From: Pseudomonadota bacterium
GTDB lineage: Bacteria; Pseudomonadota; Alphaproteobacteria; ATCC43930; CGMCC-115725
NCBI GenBank assembly: GCA_021790295.1
Contig: JAJYIC010000171.1
Location: 1-5,981 of the forward strand
Length of the DNA stretch: 5,981 bases
Direction: 5' to 3'
Shown piece by piece: positions 5,280-5,981 of this stretch; position 1 is the stretch's first letter; every line of letters starts with the position of its first letter. Position numbers and translations under genes: made by a program. The notes below the pieces were generated by a model that worked only from the letters and a program-made list of their open reading frames with translations, was not told the DNA's origin and made no database searches.

Positions 5280-5981
5280 ATGACCCAGTCATTGGGGCTG
5301 AAGCGCGGCCTTACCCATTACGGAGACCCCGATTTTGCCCTTTATCTGCGCCGCTCTTTTGCCCGCTCGATGGGCTATTCGAGCGAATTTCTGGCGCGGC
5401 CCGTCGTAGGCATCGCCGACGGCTTTTCGGGGTTCAACAATTGCCACCGCCATTTCCCGGAGCTTGTCGAAGCGGTAAAACGCGGCGTTCTTGCCGCCGG
5501 CGGTCTGCCTCTCACCTTTCCGACGATCTCTCTCGGCGAAGTCTTTCTCTCGCCGACGAGCCTCATGTTTCGCAATCTGATGGCGATCGACATCGAGGAG
5601 ATGATCCGCGCCCAGCCGATGGACGCGGTCGTCCTTCTCTGCGGTTGCGACAAGACGGTCCCGGCCTCTCTGATGGGCGCGATTTCGGCAAACCGTCCCG
5701 CGGTCGCCCTTGTCGCGGGGCCGATGCTCTCCTCGTTGTGGAAAGGCGAAAGGCTCGGCGCCTGCACGGATTGCCGCCGGTTCTGGGCGCGCTTCCGCGC
5801 CGGCGAACTTGCGCCCGGAGAGATCGCCGAAGTCGAAGGCCATCTTGCGACGACGGCCGGGACCTGCGCCGTGATGGGGACGGCGAGCACGATGGCCGCG
5901 GTTGCCGAGGCTCTCGGCATGATCCTTCCCGGTACGGCGGCGATCCCCGCCGTTCACGCCGACCGCTTGCGCGCCGCCGAG
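5280..5981 (+). CDS. IlvD/Edd-family dehydratase, N-terminal 234 residues (3' end outside window)
   Basis: The open frame from ATG 5280 runs to the window edge; AAGGGAGG (5267-5274) precedes it. Full-length relatives are about 570-600 residues, so roughly 40% is present. The sequence shows the hallmark segments: VGIADGFSGFNNCHRH, FPTISLGEVFLSPTSLMFRN, VVLLCGCDKTVPASLMGA and AGTCAVMGTASTMAAVAEAL with LPGTAAIPA. Cys55, Cys123 and Cys196 keep exactly the spacing of the three [2Fe-2S] ligands I recall for Rhizobium L-arabinonate dehydratase (59, 127, 200), and Glu87, Asp124 and Lys125 match its Mg-site residues, so the enzyme should be active. The family removes water from 2,3-dihydroxy carboxylic or sugar acids to give 2-keto acids. 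The CGCDKT form and GTAST segment favour the sugar-acid dehydratase branch over biosynthetic IlvD, but the substrate is not certain. A CxxC pair (162-165, CTDC) is an extra feature. It is divergent from the XRE gene. Confidence 0.9.
   Translation, partial: MTQSLGLKRGLTHYGDPDFALYLRRSFARSMGYSSEFLARPVVGIADGFSGFNNCHRHFPELVEAVKRGVLAAGGLPLTFPTISLGEVFLSPTSLMFRNLMAIDIEEMIRAQPMDAVVLLCGCDKTVPASLMGAISANRPAVALVAGPMLSSLWKGERLGACTDCRRFWARFRAGELAPGEIAEVEGHLATTAGTCAVMGTASTMAAVAEALGMILPGTAAIPAVHADRLRAAE

Noticed and set aside
5047..5292. An 81-codon minus-strand open frame in the XRE/IlvD gap
   Set aside because: Pro/Arg-rich, no convincing ribosome site, overlaps the start and ribosome site of the dehydratase, and contains no recognisable domain.
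5289..5957. A 222-codon minus-strand open frame near the right edge
   Set aside because: Antisense shadow of the IlvD/Edd gene, whose plus-strand frame from 5280 carries all the catalytic motifs and runs off the window.

Overview
The window reads as a GC-rich alphaproteobacterial chromosome segment, most likely from the Hyphomicrobiales/Rhizobiales side. This is an inference from the XRE regulator type, the strong Shine-Dalgarno sites and the set of catabolic families. No rRNA, tRNA, IS element, CRISPR array or phage gene is visible. It looks like an ordinary accessory catabolic region rather than a mobile island.

Layout, left to right. (1) A minus-strand pair: a carboxymuconolactone decarboxylase (CMD) family gene (423-983), followed by an amidohydrolase-2 family gene that runs off the left edge and is broken by an in-frame TAG at 31-33. 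(2) A plus-strand series: a VOC/glyoxalase-fold protein (1153-1662), a NIPSNAP-family protein (1765-2088) and a small two-helix membrane protein (2252-2575) with its own good sigma-70-like promoter. (3) A tandem-hairpin, bidirectional terminator zone (2599-2654) between convergent genes. (4) A minus-strand ThDP enzyme of the 2-hydroxyacyl-CoA lyase/oxalyl-CoA decarboxylase group (2713-4371), preceded by a leader hairpin and a 15-bp palindrome. (5) A minus-strand XRE regulator (4602-4973) closed by its own terminator. (6) A plus-strand IlvD/Edd-family dehydratase (5280 onward), cut off by the right edge after 234 codons.

Read together, the enzymes suggest breakdown of an organic or sugar acid. 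IlvD/Edd enzymes dehydrate 2,3-dihydroxy acids, HACL-type enzymes cleave 2-hydroxyacyl-CoA to formyl-CoA plus an aldehyde or ketone, and CMD, VOC, NIPSNAP and amidohydrolase proteins often sit in aromatic or lactone degradation clusters. The specific substrate cannot be read from this sequence, and no acyl-CoA synthetase, CoA-transferase or transporter is in view. The points most worth a second look are the Trp-to-amber change in the amidohydrolase, the unusual active-site loop of the HACL-like enzyme, and the palindrome upstream of it. I see no convincing wholly new system.
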